NCBI GenBank assembly: GCA_963677825.2
Contig: CAXXEF010000001.1
Coordinates: 2,542,001 to 2,606,000 of the forward strand
DNA: 64,000 nt
Direction: 5' to 3'
Source of the DNA: Sporobacter sp963677825
Lineage (GTDB): Bacteria > Bacillota > Clostridia > Oscillospirales > Oscillospiraceae
Both the position numbers and the translations under genes were made by a program. Positions 8,934 to 17,939 of this stretch are shown in pieces (position 1 is the first letter of the stretch; each line of letters starts with the position of its first letter). The notes under the pieces are model-generated. The model was not told the DNA's origin. It did not search any database and saw only the letters and a program-made list of their open reading frames with translations.

Positions 8934-9884
8934 TTGAGCCAGACATTGTATATCGTTGTTCCTTGCTTTAACGAGCAGGAGGTGCTGCCGGAAACGGTCC
9001 GGCGTCTTAAAGACAAGATGGCGGCGCTGACGGCCGCCGGCAAGATCGGCGAAGCCAGCCGCGTGCTGCTTGTCGACGATGGGTCGACAGACGAAACGTG
9101 GCGGATGATTAAAGAGCTCGTCGATCGCGACCCGGTTTTTACCGGTATCTCGCTCAGCCGTAACCGCGGACACCAAAACGCGCTGCTGGCCGGCCTGATG
9201 ACAGCGCGTGAGCGCGCCGATATGACGATTTCGATGGATGCCGATCTGCAGGATGACATTGACGCCGTCGACAAGATGGTAGACGCGTACCTCGGCGGCG
9301 CCGACGTCGTTTACGGTGTGCGCAGCCAACGTGGCACAGACACTTATTTTAAAAAGCTGACGGCCGAGAGCTATTACAAAACGCTGGGCAGGATGGGCTG
9401 CAACGTCGTGTTTAATCACGCCGACTACCGCCTGCTGTCGGCGCGGGCGCTCGATGCGCTCAGTGAATACGGCGAACAGAATATGTTTATCCGCGGCATT
9501 ATTCCGATGCTTGGGTTTAAAACGGCTGTCGTGCCGTACGCGCGCGGTGAACGCTTTGCGGGCGAGAGTAAATATCCGCTGAAAAAGATGCTTGCGCTTG
9601 CATCCGACGGCGTTTTTTCGCTGAGCCTCAAGCCGCTGCGGTTTATCACCGGTGCGGGGATTGTGATGCTGATTGCAGCGTTTGCGCTGCTGATTTTTGC
9701 CATCGTGCGCGCGGCAATGGGCGAGACGATGCTCGACTGGAAAATCGTGACGATCTCGGTATGGGCGGTCGGCGGGCTGGTGCTCGCTGCGCTCGGGATT
9801 GTGGGCGAGTACGTCGGGCGCACATACATTGAGTCAAAAAACCGTCCGCGCTACCATATCGGCGAGACGGTCGGGCTGGACTGA
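8934..9884 (+). CDS. Family 2 glycosyltransferase with two C-terminal membrane helices (DPM1/GtrB type)
   Basis: 316 aa. Catalytic GT-A domain over about residues 1-210 with VVPCFNEQEVLPETV, LLVDDGSTDETW and ISMDADLQDD (metal-binding Asp). RFAGESKYPLKKM is typical of polyprenyl-phosphate glycosyltransferases. Two hydrophobic helices follow (about 230-255 and 270-295), the arrangement of enzymes that load a sugar onto undecaprenyl phosphate at the membrane. Start codon is TTG at 8934, supported by AAGGAG eight bases upstream. The stop codon overlaps the next frame by one base. The sugar is not predictable; a cell-wall or glycan modification role is inferred. Confidence 0.88.
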   Translation: MSQTLYIVVPCFNEQEVLPETVRRLKDKMAALTAAGKIGEASRVLLVDDGSTDETWRMIKELVDRDPVFTGISLSRNRGHQNALLAGLMTARERADMTISMDADLQDDIDAVDKMVDAYLGGADVVYGVRSQRGTDTYFKKLTAESYYKTLGRMGCNVVFNHADYRLLSARALDALSEYGEQNMFIRGIIPMLGFKTAVVPYARGERFAGESKYPLKKMLALASDGVFSLSLKPLRFITGAGIVMLIAAFALLIFAIVRAAMGETMLDWKIVTISVWAVGGLVLAALGIVGEYVGRTYIESKNRPRYHIGETVGLD

Positions 9885-9898
9885 TGCGCGGGGAGCAC

Positions 9899-10786
9899 AT
9901 GGATTTATTTTCTGTTAAAAGCATACGGACGCTGCTGTCACGGCACGGCTTCCATTTTTCTAAGGCAATGGGGCAAAATTTTCTCGTCGACGAGATGGTG
10001 CCGGAAGCGATTGTAGACGGCGCCGGGATTGACGAGTCGTTTGGTGTGCTGGAGGTCGGCCCCGGCATCGGTGCGCTGACGGGCGCGCTTGCGCGCACCG
10101 CCGGCGCGGTGACGGCTGTTGAACTTGATCACAGGCTGCTGCCGGTACTCGATGAAACGCTGGTGGGCTATGATAACGTCACGATCGTGCAGGGCGATAT
10201 CTTAAAGCTGAATATCGCCGAGATCGTCCGTGAGATGATGCCGGATCGGCGATACGCCGCCTGCGCGAATCTGCCGTACAATATCACGACTCCGGCCGTC
10301 ACGGCGCTGATCGAGGCCGGGGTGTTTGAGTCCATCACCGTTATGGTGCAACGTGAGGTCGCGCTGCGGATGGCAGCCGCGCCCGGAACGGCAGATTACG
10401 GCGCATTTTCCGTTTTTACACGCTATTATACCGAGCCGAAGATCCTGTTCGACGTACCGCCGGAGAGCTTTGTGCCGGCACCGAAGGTGACCTCGAGCGT
10501 CATCCGGCTTGTGCCGCGTGCTACTAAACCGGCGTCGGGCAGTCTGGAGAAGATGTTTTTTCGCCTGACGCGCGCCTCGTTTGCGCAGCGCCGTAAGACG
10601 CTTGTCAACGGATTGGAATCAGCGTTCGGCGGTATGTTGAAGAAAGACGCCTTGCGCGAGCTCATCACCGGGTGCGGCTTCGACGAAAAAATCCGAGGCG
10701 AGGCGCTCGGTATCCCGGAGTTTTTATCGCTTGCACGCGCGGTGCAGGCGCGTCTGGGGCTTGACCAATCGGGAGGCGCGACATGA
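9899..10786 (+). CDS. rsmA: 16S rRNA dimethyladenosine transferase RsmA (KsgA)
   Basis: 295 aa. Dimethylates two adjacent adenines in the 3'-terminal hairpin of 16S rRNA, using SAM, late in 30S assembly. Motifs: SKAMGQNFLVDE, SAM-binding VLEVGPGIGALT, acidic VELDHRLLPVL, catalytic NLPYNITTPAV. A C-terminal helical domain carries FAQRRKTLVNGL. ATG at 9899 aligns with family N-termini and has GGGGAG just upstream. An ATG at 9884 overlapping the preceding stop is an alternative adding five residues. Followed by a four-base overlap with the DNA glycosylase gene. Confidence 0.96.
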   Translation: MDLFSVKSIRTLLSRHGFHFSKAMGQNFLVDEMVPEAIVDGAGIDESFGVLEVGPGIGALTGALARTAGAVTAVELDHRLLPVLDETLVGYDNVTIVQGDILKLNIAEIVREMMPDRRYAACANLPYNITTPAVTALIEAGVFESITVMVQREVALRMAAAPGTADYGAFSVFTRYYTEPKILFDVPPESFVPAPKVTSSVIRLVPRATKPASGSLEKMFFRLTRASFAQRRKTLVNGLESAFGGMLKKDALRELITGCGFDEKIRGEALGIPEFLSLARAVQARLGLDQSGGAT

Positions 10787-11370
10787 TCCTGCCGCGGTCG
10801 TTTTTTGAGCGCGATACGTGCACGGTTGCACGGGCGCTGCTTGGGCAGATGCTTGTTTGTGAGACACCCGAGGGCATCGCGTCGGGCATTATCGTCGAAA
10901 CAGAGGCGTATCTTGGAACGCGTGACGACGCGGCGCACAGCTATCGCGGCGCGAGCGAGCGTGTACGTGTATTGTACGATGCGGCCGGGCTGGCTTACAT
11001 TTACCTCATCTATGGGATGTATCACTGTTTGAATATTACGACCGGACCGGTCGGGGCGCCGGAGTGCGTGCTCATCCGGGCGCTTGAGCCGGTATCGGGT
11101 CTTGAACTGATGGGCGAGCGGCGCAAAACAACAGACGTGAAGAAGCTGTGCAGCGGGCCGGGTAAGCTATGTATGGCGCTTGGCATCAGCCGTGACCTGT
11201 ACGGCGCGGATGTCTGTGCCGGCCCACAGCTGACGGTGCTGGCGGGTACGCCGCCGGGCGATGTCGATACGTCGCCGCGCATCGGCATCGATTATGCGCG
11301 CGAGACGCGGGACAAACCGTGGCGCTTTACGGCGGCCGGCAGTCCGTTTGTGTCCAGACGCGTACGCTAA
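10783..11370 (+). CDS. 3-methyladenine DNA glycosylase (AAG/MPG family)
   Basis: 195 aa. Removes alkylated purines from DNA in base-excision repair. Visible: ARALLGQMLVCETPEG, the catalytic-Glu segment IIVETEAYLGTRDDAAHSYRG, YLIYGMYHCLNITTG, ECVLIRALEP, and the product-site region CSGPGKLCMALGISRDLYG. Length fits the family. Its ATG overlaps the rsmA stop (ATGA), so the two are translationally coupled. Confidence 0.95.
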   Translation: MILPRSFFERDTCTVARALLGQMLVCETPEGIASGIIVETEAYLGTRDDAAHSYRGASERVRVLYDAAGLAYIYLIYGMYHCLNITTGPVGAPECVLIRALEPVSGLELMGERRKTTDVKKLCSGPGKLCMALGISRDLYGADVCAGPQLTVLAGTPPGDVDTSPRIGIDYARETRDKPWRFTAAGSPFVSRRVR

Positions 11371-11404
11371 GAAGCTGTATATTCATCAGCATGTCTTAAA
11401 ATCA

Positions 11405-11433
11405 TTGACGAAGCAGCAAAGTTGTTGTACACT
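11405..11433 (+). promoter_or_regulatory. Promoter of the zinc-ribbon membrane protein gene
   Basis: TTGACG (11405-11410), 17-bp spacer, TACACT (11428-11433), about 35 bp before the start codon. Confidence 0.55.
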
Positions 11434-11469
11434 TTTAAGTGGTTAATAAGGTGGAAACGGGGGGTACGA

Positions 11470-12069
11470 ATGGCTGTCATTTCTGAAGTCAAGTGCGGGC
11501 GGTGCGACCGGCGTTATTCCGGGTTTCGCAGCCGATGTCCGTACTGCGGTGCGCGCCGCAATAAGCGCGGAAAACACGCCGACGAAGCCGATAACGCCAA
11601 AGCGAAGCTGATCATCGGCGTCGTACTGCTCGTTTTGCTCATCGGCGCAACGATGGTGCTGCTCATTACCAACCTGCCCGACCCGGAGGCGTCCGCATCG
11701 CCGACGGGCGTGAGCCCTGGCGTCAGCGACGGTTCAGACGGCGTTACCGGCGTAAGCAGCTCGCCAAGTCTGTCCCCGAGCCCGTCTCCGTCGCCAAGCC
11801 CGTCGCCAGTGGTCGATGTTGTTGTAATTACCTATCAAGGTACGACTACGAACGACTTTACAATTGGTGTCAACGAATCAATTCAGATGGGCTTCAAAAC
11901 CCAGCCGGCGATTGAAGACGCAGAAGCAACCTGGGAGAGCAGCGACGAAGATATTTTCCAAGTTGTTGATGGAAAATGCACCGGCATCAGTCCGGGGACG
12001 GCCACGCTATACTGCTATGTTGACGGTATACCCGGCGAAAGCATCGTACGTGTCACGGCGGCCGAATAA
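11470..12069 (+). CDS. Zinc-ribbon membrane protein with an Ig-like (Big2-type) extracellular domain
   Basis: 199 aa, not a named family. Layout: N-terminal zinc ribbon (about residues 8-26, CGRCDRRYSGF then CPYCGARR), a basic/acidic stretch, one transmembrane helix (about 42-65), a Ser/Pro/Thr-rich linker with SPSPSPSPSPSP, and a C-terminal ~80-residue domain resembling bacterial Ig-like domain 2 (EATWESSDEDIFQVVDGKCTGISPGTATLYC split across it). The zinc ribbon would be cytosolic and the Ig-like domain outside. ATG at 11470 is preceded by GGGGGG; the longer frame lacks an RBS. Single-gene unit with its own promoter and terminator. Function unknown. Confidence 0.8.
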   Translation: MAVISEVKCGRCDRRYSGFRSRCPYCGARRNKRGKHADEADNAKAKLIIGVVLLVLLIGATMVLLITNLPDPEASASPTGVSPGVSDGSDGVTGVSSSPSLSPSPSPSPSPSPVVDVVVITYQGTTTNDFTIGVNESIQMGFKTQPAIEDAEATWESSDEDIFQVVDGKCTGISPGTATLYCYVDGIPGESIVRVTAAE

Positions 12070-12087
12070 TAAATCAGAACAAATTAC

Positions 12088-12122
12088 AGCGGCATACGCT
12101 AGGCGTATGCCGCTGCCTTTTA
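12088..12122 (+). terminator. Rho-independent terminator
   Basis: AGCGGCATACGC, 3-nt loop, GCGTATGCCGCT (12088-12114), then GCCTTTTAT, 18 bp after the zinc-ribbon membrane gene. Confidence 0.8.
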
Positions 12123-12215
12123 TAGGACTAATTTGAAATACAGCTTAACTTTTGTTAAGAGTTATCGATATTATAAGAAGCTGGCACTGAAACACAATCA
12201 GAGAGAGGTTATCGC

Positions 12216-14696
12216 ATGAGTAAGTGGACAAAGCGTTTGCGTGTTACTATCCAAGTCATCTTAGCGGCTACCGGCATCGCTGTTGCCATAGCGCTGCTGC
12301 ACACAGTAGGACAGGAAACCAACGTCGGACCGCTGCATAAGTCCGTGGATACGATGATGGTTATAGTTCTAGCCGTCTTTTTCCTGATGGGGATTGTGCA
12401 CGCGCTGCTTGAACGGCGCGAAAAGGTAATGCACTATTCCGAGCGCGATAATGTCCTGATGAATATGCGTCAGCGCGCCGAGACCGATGCGCTGACAGGC
12501 CTGCTCAACAGCGCCGCGGTTCGTGAGCAGATCAGTATGTTTCTTAAGACGCAGACGCGCAGCGCGCACCATACGCTGATGATTATTGATCTGGATAATT
12601 TCAAAGACATCAATGATACCTTCGGCCATTTTCAAGGCGACAAGGTCCTGCAGGTATTGTCCGGTAAAATCCAGGCCGTTTTCCGTGCGGAGGATATTGT
12701 TGGGCGGCTAGGCGGCGATGAGTTTATCGTACTTATGAAATATACGCAAGAGTCGTCCGGCGTTATGAAGAAAGCTGCAGAGCTGCTTGCGGCGCTTGAG
12801 TATATGATGGACGGCGACGGCAACTCCGTTACGGTGACGGCCAGCATCGGTATCGCAACGTGGGACGGCAGCGGCAAGGACTTTGACGCGCTCTACAAAC
12901 AGGCCGACGACGCGTTGTACCGTGCTAAAACAGCCGGCAAAGGTTGCTTTCGGCACTTTGACAACGCGGCATTCTCCGACGCAAGCGTCCGCAATGAATG
13001 CTCGGCTCTGTGCGAGAGCTCTGTCAGCATCCAGCTTAAAGCGCTTATTGACAACATCGACGGCGGCATTGCGCTCTTAGAACTCGGTGATGCTGTGCGT
13101 TCAATCTATCTCAGCCGCAACTTTGTACGCCTGATGGAGCTAAGCTACGACAGAATACTGGCGGCCGACAACAAGATACTCACGCTACTTGCAACGGAGG
13201 ATTTTGAGCGCATTGAATGTGCGCTGCGCAACGGGGCTGACGCAGGCAACACGGTCGAAGATGTGTTTAAACTCCAATTATCCAACGAAAACGTCCGCTG
13301 GTTCCATCTGTGCGCTGTCAGCATTGACTATAAACAAAGTGCCTATCCTGTTGTGTTGGCGATTTTGACGGATGTGACGACACTCAAGCAAACCGAGCTG
13401 TTGTATGAGCGCGATAAAAAGCATCTTGAGATGGTTTTGCGCGTCAGTAATGTGATTACCTTTGAGGTGGATATTGCGGAGCGAGCGTTATATATCAACA
13501 AAGAAATAGCCCAACATTACGGCCATGATTTGCTGAAAATCAGTAATGTGCCCGAATCGATGATTGAAACCGGCGCGATCCACCCCGAATCGGCCGATGA
13601 ATGCCGGCGGATGTATAACGAGATTTATTCAGGTGTTTCTGAGGGTAGCGCAATCATTCGCACAAAGAAATCGGATGACTTGTATTCGCCGGAGCTTTTT
13701 ACTTATTTTACAGTGCGTGACGACGGAGGACGACTGGTGAAAGCCTTGGGTGTCGCGGAAAACCTCGATGGTTCCAGAGCCGCGATGCTGCGTGTTAAAG
13801 TCGTTGAGAAAGCGATTAAGTACTGGTCTGAGGATATGCTGCTTGCTGCGAGGATCGACTTGCTGAGCGGATCTGTTTCGGTTATTAAGAATCAATTAAT
13901 ACCGGACTGTGACGAAACGGCGTGCGACTATGCCGATTTGTTAGCCCATCTGCTGCCGCTGCTTGATGGTGCCCAATCGCAAGAGAAGTTTGCAGACCAA
14001 TTCAGCCATGAGAATTTAAAAACATATCTCGAACGAGGCGCCATGTCGATAACCGATGAGTATGCCTGCCTAGATAAGACGGGTGAACGGATTTGGCTTA
14101 ATGTTTCAGGCTCACTGCATCAAATTATTTATGAAAACTCGTCCATATGCTTTATGCTCATAAAAGACATAACATCCATCAAGCGTGTTGAGCAGCGTCT
14201 TGGTACTCCGCTGAAGAGGGTGCCGGAGTTATTTTATTATCCATATGCGTCACTGCGCGATTTTGGTCAAGCGCTGTTGCGCAGCAGCGATGTGACACCG
14301 TCCTGTGCGCTGATTTTGTTTTGCATCTGCAACTATGAAGATATCCTCAAACAGCACGGGACGATCATGACGAACGATTTGGTTAACACGGCCATTGTTA
14401 AGACAGTCAGGAGTCTTCAGTCGAATGTCATCATCAGCTACAAGGGCGACGGCATAATAGCAGCGCTGATGACACAGGCCGGCTCAGAAGAAACTATCCT
14501 TGAGCTGCTCGAAAAAACGCTCAAACGTTTCAGAAACTTGGCGTTCTTTCAATACTACGAGGAAGAATTATTGGAATATAAATGTGCCTGTATTATTACC
14601 GAGCCGCCAGCAGGTGATTTTGACGTACTGGTGGATAAAGCGTGCGCGGCGCTGTGTCAGGCGCCGGAAGGTCAGCCGGTCGTGATCCGGCAGTGA
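12216..14696 (+). CDS. Membrane diguanylate cyclase with PAS-like sensors and a degenerate C-terminal GGDEF domain
   Basis: 826 aa. Two N-terminal transmembrane helices (about 10-30 and 48-66), then a GGDEF domain (about 85-245) with DALTGLLNS, substrate-binding DLDNFKDINDTFGH, and active-site RLGGDEF. RAED lies five residues before GGDEF, fitting the RxxD inhibitory site for product feedback. Several PAS-like or sensory stretches follow (about 260-690). A last domain at about 690-826 looks like a GGDEF relative in which the signature is replaced (YKGDGIIAAL), probably not catalytic. Expected activity: c-di-GMP synthesis from two GTP. Start ATG with AGAGAGG upstream. The catalytic domain preceding the sensors is an uncommon order. 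Confidence 0.88.
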   Translation: MSKWTKRLRVTIQVILAATGIAVAIALLHTVGQETNVGPLHKSVDTMMVIVLAVFFLMGIVHALLERREKVMHYSERDNVLMNMRQRAETDALTGLLNSAAVREQISMFLKTQTRSAHHTLMIIDLDNFKDINDTFGHFQGDKVLQVLSGKIQAVFRAEDIVGRLGGDEFIVLMKYTQESSGVMKKAAELLAALEYMMDGDGNSVTVTASIGIATWDGSGKDFDALYKQADDALYRAKTAGKGCFRHFDNAAFSDASVRNECSALCESSVSIQLKALIDNIDGGIALLELGDAVRSIYLSRNFVRLMELSYDRILAADNKILTLLATEDFERIECALRNGADAGNTVEDVFKLQLSNENVRWFHLCAVSIDYKQSAYPVVLAILTDVTTLKQTELLYERDKKHLEMVLRVSNVITFEVDIAERALYINKEIAQHYGHDLLKISNVPESMIETGAIHPESADECRRMYNEIYSGVSEGSAIIRTKKSDDLYSPELFTYFTVRDDGGRLVKALGVAENLDGSRAAMLRVKVVEKAIKYWSEDMLLAARIDLLSGSVSVIKNQLIPDCDETACDYADLLAHLLPLLDGAQSQEKFADQFSHENLKTYLERGAMSITDEYACLDKTGERIWLNVSGSLHQIIYENSSICFMLIKDITSIKRVEQRLGTPLKRVPELFYYPYASLRDFGQALLRSSDVTPSCALILFCICNYEDILKQHGTIMTNDLVNTAIVKTVRSLQSNVIISYKGDGIIAALMTQAGSEETILELLEKTLKRFRNLAFFQYYEEELLEYKCACIITEPPAGDFDVLVDKACAALCQAPEGQPVVIRQ

Positions 14697-14714
14697 CCGC
14701 TTGATCGCTGGTCG

Positions 14715-15236
14715 TCAGGAATACAGAAATCGGACAGCCAGAGACGCGGCGATAAAGCTGGTCAGATCGGCGCACAGAGCTGCGGGAATCGCGTATCGCG
14801 TTTTTTTGATGCCCACAGCACCGAAATAAACGGCAATGACGTAGAAGGTTGTTTCAGTTGAGCCGAGCATGACGGCGGCAGTCCGGCCGATTTGTGAGTC
14901 GGGGCCGTAAGTGCTGATGATTTCCGAGCCGACGGCCAGCGCGCCGCTGCCGCTGATCGGCCGGATGAACACAAGCGAGGCCGTTTCCGGCGGGATGCCA
15001 AGCACGTTGAAAACCGGCGTAAACAAATAGACAAGCGCATCGAGCGCACCGGAGGCTCGCAGCATATACACACCGGTTAAAAGCGCCACGAGTGCCGGCA
15101 GAATTTTCACAACGATATGCAGCCCTTCCAGTGCGCCGGCTGTCAGCGCTTGGAACACGTCAACTTTTCGAAGCAGCCCGACGACGGCAACGGTGCCGAT
15201 CAGCACAGGTACGATCATTGAAAATACAGCCGACAC
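14715..15236 (-). CDS. spmB: Spore maturation protein SpmB
   Basis: 173 aa membrane protein (nucleoside-recognition/Gate superfamily) needed with SpmA for normal core dehydration of spores. Conserved stretch: SLVFIRPISGSGALAVGSEI, then TYGPDSQIGRTAAVMLGSTETTFYV split between helices. The start is GTG at 15236, with GGAGG seven bases upstream inside the end of spmA. The longer open frame runs back through spmA and is not supported. Length agrees with B. subtilis SpmB (178 aa). Second gene of spmA-spmB. Confidence 0.93.
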   Translation of the reverse strand: MSAVFSMIVPVLIGTVAVVGLLRKVDVFQALTAGALEGLHIVVKILPALVALLTGVYMLRASGALDALVYLFTPVFNVLGIPPETASLVFIRPISGSGALAVGSEIISTYGPDSQIGRTAAVMLGSTETTFYVIAVYFGAVGIKKTRYAIPAALCADLTSFIAASLAVRFLYS

Positions 15237-15240
15237 GTTA

Positions 15241-15819
15241 TTACCTCCACAACCGGCGGAGTAGCTTAGCTGCAATAACGCCCACTGTGACCGACGCAGC
15301 AGAGGCGATCCAAACAGCAGGTAATATATCAAACGGCTCAGTCGCGCCGTTGGCGGCCCGCAGCGCGGCAACCGTCGCCGGGATCAGTTGGATGGACGCT
15401 GTGTTCACAACAACGAGCATGCAAAGATCGTCTGATGCGGTTTCGGATGGCGCGCGCAGCGCCATTGCTTCGGAGGCCTTTATACCCAGCGGCGTCGCCG
15501 CGTTGCCCAGGCCGAGCAGATTGGCCGACATGTTTGCCGCAAGATTTTCCATGATATCCTTATTGCCGCGCGAGGCAGGGAATAAGCGCCTGAGCAGCGG
15601 GAGGAACAGGTGTTTCAATGCTGTGGAGATCCCGCTGCGCCGCATTATTTCCATTACACCGGTCCATAAGCAGGTAATGCCGCCGATGGCAAGGCATAGG
15701 TTAACGGCGGCGCCGGCACCGTCTAAAGCGGCTTTTCCGACGGCGTCCACTCTACCTGTCAATACTCCAAAGATGACAGAAACGGCGATCATGATTGTCC
15801 ATATCCAGGCCAAGGCCAT
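15241..15819 (-). CDS. spmA: Spore maturation protein SpmA
   Basis: 192 aa, several membrane helices, nucleoside-recognition (Gate) domain. Recognised by LCLAIGGITCLWTGVMEIMR, NLLGLGNAATPLGIKA and the C-terminal IPATVAALRAANGA. Acts with SpmB in the mother cell during spore maturation, affecting core water content and heat resistance. The stop codon is four bases from the spmB start. RBS GGAGG precedes the ATG. A CATACGCA box about 20 bp upstream resembles a sigma-E -10 element, but no convincing -35 was found. Confidence 0.93.
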   Translation of the reverse strand: MALAWIWTIMIAVSVIFGVLTGRVDAVGKAALDGAGAAVNLCLAIGGITCLWTGVMEIMRRSGISTALKHLFLPLLRRLFPASRGNKDIMENLAANMSANLLGLGNAATPLGIKASEAMALRAPSETASDDLCMLVVVNTASIQLIPATVAALRAANGATEPFDILPAVWIASAASVTVGVIAAKLLRRLWR

Positions 15820-15926
15820 TGTGCGTCCTCCGCTGCGTATGTCGAAATGTATAATAATTAGTTAAACATACGTAAAAAATTGTGACAATAACCCAAAAAA
15901 TAGTTCGAATAATGCATCGACAACGA

Positions 15927-15955
15927 TTGACAATTTCGGACAATTGTGGTATGGT
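15927..15955 (+). promoter_or_regulatory. Strong sigma-A promoter of the AbrB-like gene
   Basis: TTGACA (15927-15932), 17-bp spacer, TATGGT (15950-15955), about 65 bp before the start codon. Confidence 0.7.
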
Positions 15956-16019
15956 TAGTGAACTGGAATATACAGTAAAAAGAGAAAATGAGAAATATTA
16001 GCAGAAAGGAAGCGGTTGC

Positions 16020-16265
16020 ATGAAATCAACGGGTATTGTTCGAAAGGTTGATGAGCTTGGGCGCATCGTATTACCAATCGAACTGCGCCGCACATTAGAC
16101 ATTGCCGAAAAGGATTCACTAGAAATATATGTGGACGAATCCGCAATAGTCCTGAAAAAGTACGAGCCAGCTTGTATCTTTTGCAGCAATGTTAAGAATG
16201 TGACAAACTATAGAGGCAAAAACATTTGTGCTCCATGTATGAAGGAACTTAAGAAAAAAGCCTAA
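16020..16265 (+). CDS. AbrB/SpoVT-family transition-state regulator with C-terminal zinc knuckle
   Basis: 81 aa. N-terminal swapped-hairpin DNA-binding domain typical of AbrB (MKSTGIVRKVDELGRIVLPI, then ELRRTLDIAEKDSLEIYVD). The C-terminal 30 residues hold two CxxC pairs (CIFCSNVKNV ... ICAPCMKEL), probably binding zinc. AbrB-type proteins are dimers or tetramers repressing post-exponential genes. Strong RBS GAAAGGAAG. Monocistronic between its own promoter and terminator, as expected for a global regulator. Targets cannot be read here. Confidence 0.92.
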   Translation: MKSTGIVRKVDELGRIVLPIELRRTLDIAEKDSLEIYVDESAIVLKKYEPACIFCSNVKNVTNYRGKNICAPCMKELKKKA

Positions 16266-16277
16266 GTACGCGCAACT

Positions 16278-16312
16278 AAGCCTCTGTCCTTTTAGGACAG
16301 AGGCTTTTTTTT
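16278..16312 (+). terminator. Rho-independent terminator after the AbrB-like gene
   Basis: AAGCCTCTGTCC, TTTT loop, then AGGACAGAGGCTT and a run of eight T (16278-16312). Lies between convergent genes. Confidence 0.9.
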
Positions 16313-16332
16313 ATTTACGCTAGCGGTGTTGC

Positions 16333-17172
16333 CTACTGGCTGTCTTGAAGTTTGACAGCGCCATCGTACAGCACGTTTTTGGCCAGGCCGGTTTCGGCGG
16401 CAATTTGTTTGACAGCGTCCTTGAGCGACACGCCGTCGTCACGAAGTACGGCAACCTGCGCGAGCGCGTCATCGAGACTGAAGGACGGTTCGTCAACCGG
16501 CTGCGCGCCGTCGATAACAAGCACGAACTCACCGCGCGGCGCTGTTTGCTCAAAGTATGTTTGCGCCGCCGACAACGTCGTGCGCAGAATTTGCTCGTGC
16601 AGCTTTGTCAACTCACGGCAGACGGCGATGCGGCGGTCGCCGAAGGCGGCCAGCATATCGCGCAGGGTAGCCGGCAGTTTGTGCGGCGCTTCATAAAAAA
16701 TCATCGTTCGGCGTTCCGTTTTGAGCATGTCAAGATGCTCGAAGCGGCTTTTTTTTGCCGTTGACAAAAAGCCCTCAAACGTAAACCGGCCTGTCGGCAG
16801 ACCAGACGCTGCGATGGCCGTTACCGCGGCGCACGCGCCGGGGATGGGGACAACCGTTACGCCCGATTCGGCGCACAAGCGAACGAGATCCTCACCGGGA
16901 TCGCTGATGGCCGGCATGCCGGCATCTGTCACGAGCGCGCACGATTCGCCGTCCAGCAGCCGCGTGACGATTTTTTGGCCGCTTTGTGCGCGGTTGTGCT
17001 CATAATAGCTGACGAGCGGTTTTTTTATTGACAGGTGATTGAGCAGTTTGCGCGAGACACGCGTATCCTCGGCAGCGATGAAGTCGACAGCCGTGAGCAC
17101 GTCGGCTGCACGCGCGGAGATGTCGCCAAGATTACCGATCGGTGTGGCGACAAGATATAAAGTACCGCTCAT
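16333..17172 (-). CDS. rsmI: 16S rRNA (cytidine-1402-2'-O)-methyltransferase RsmI
   Basis: 279 aa, tetrapyrrole-methylase fold. Methylates the ribose of C1402 in the decoding centre of 16S rRNA. Hallmarks: YLVATPIGNLGDISARA at the N-terminus, IAAEDTRVSRKLLNHL, ALVTDAGMPAISDPGEDLV, and GLPTGRFTFEGFLS. Last gene of a short reverse-strand group after the TrmN6-like gene (37 bp gap). Confidence 0.96.
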   Translation of the reverse strand: MSGTLYLVATPIGNLGDISARAADVLTAVDFIAAEDTRVSRKLLNHLSIKKPLVSYYEHNRAQSGQKIVTRLLDGESCALVTDAGMPAISDPGEDLVRLCAESGVTVVPIPGACAAVTAIAASGLPTGRFTFEGFLSTAKKSRFEHLDMLKTERRTMIFYEAPHKLPATLRDMLAAFGDRRIAVCRELTKLHEQILRTTLSAAQTYFEQTAPRGEFVLVIDGAQPVDEPSFSLDDALAQVAVLRDDGVSLKDAVKQIAAETGLAKNVLYDGAVKLQDSQ

Positions 17173-17209
17173 AGATTCCCTCCGTTTACTGTGCAGCGCT
17201 GCGTGATGG

Positions 17210-17926
17210 TCAGCTGCGATGATAGATGCGTTTGACTTCCGGACTGTCTCCGCCGGACGCGTCTGTTAGGATCAGCGGCGGCTCGACGGCGACCGACGGC
17301 TTGCTGCCGCGCCGGGCTTCAATCAGCACGAGGCTTGGCGGCGCGTTGCAGCGATTGTGGACAAAGCGCAGCCGCTTGGGCTCCAGACCGTGCGCCGAGA
17401 GCGCGCGGACGATATCGCACAGTCGCTCCGGTTTGTGCACAAGAGCAAAGCGGCCGCCCCAGCGCGTCAGGTATGCAGCAGCGGCGCACACGTCGTCAAG
17501 CGTGCAGGACAGCTCCGCACGAGCAGTCGCCGCTTCGGGGCTGCCGGACAGCTTACCGCTCGCCGGCGGGTAGTACGGCGGATTGGCTACGACGAGATCA
17601 TACGCCCCGGCCGTTAAAAAGTCACGGTGACGGCGCAGGTCGCCGTCTATGATTTTGACGCGCCCGTCCAGACCATTGAGGCAGACGTTTTCGCGTGCAA
17701 CGGATGCCCAATCCGGCTGAAGTTCAATGCCGTCGACGGCCAATGCGGCTTGCTTGAGCGCGAGCAGTATGGCGACGACACCTGTGCCGCAGCCGAGGTC
17801 GCACGCGCGTTTGGCGCCGTCGGCCGCTGCGAAATCAGCCAGAAGCACCGCGTCAGTACCAAGCTGAAATGCGCCATGATCGCGGATAAAAGCCGGTCCA
17901 TCCGGCCATAATTCATCTGTGAGCAT
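17210..17926 (-). CDS. tRNA1(Val) N6-adenine methyltransferase-like protein (TrmN6/YfiC family)
   Basis: 238 aa SAM-dependent methyltransferase. Motif I CDLGCGTGVVAILL (about residue 42), acidic GIELQPDWASVA, and catalytic motif IV VVANPPYYPP. The N-terminal FQLGTDAVLLADFA is typical of the YfiC family, which modifies A37 of a valine tRNA in E. coli. In Firmicutes the substrate is usually assumed rather than shown. Upstream of rsmI, the same pairing seen in other Firmicutes. Confidence 0.88.
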   Translation of the reverse strand: MLTDELWPDGPAFIRDHGAFQLGTDAVLLADFAAADGAKRACDLGCGTGVVAILLALKQAALAVDGIELQPDWASVARENVCLNGLDGRVKIIDGDLRRHRDFLTAGAYDLVVANPPYYPPASGKLSGSPEAATARAELSCTLDDVCAAAAYLTRWGGRFALVHKPERLCDIVRALSAHGLEPKRLRFVHNRCNAPPSLVLIEARRGSKPSVAVEPPLILTDASGGDSPEVKRIYHRS

Positions 17927-17939
17927 AGGTCCTCCGACG

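Noticed and set aside
8757..9419. 220-residue reverse frame over the glycosyltransferase start
   Set aside because: Opposite strand of a conserved glycosyltransferase; no domain seen.
11760..11812. Repetitive Ser-Pro coding stretch as possible repeat array
   Set aside because: It is the coding linker of the zinc-ribbon membrane protein, too short and irregular for an array.
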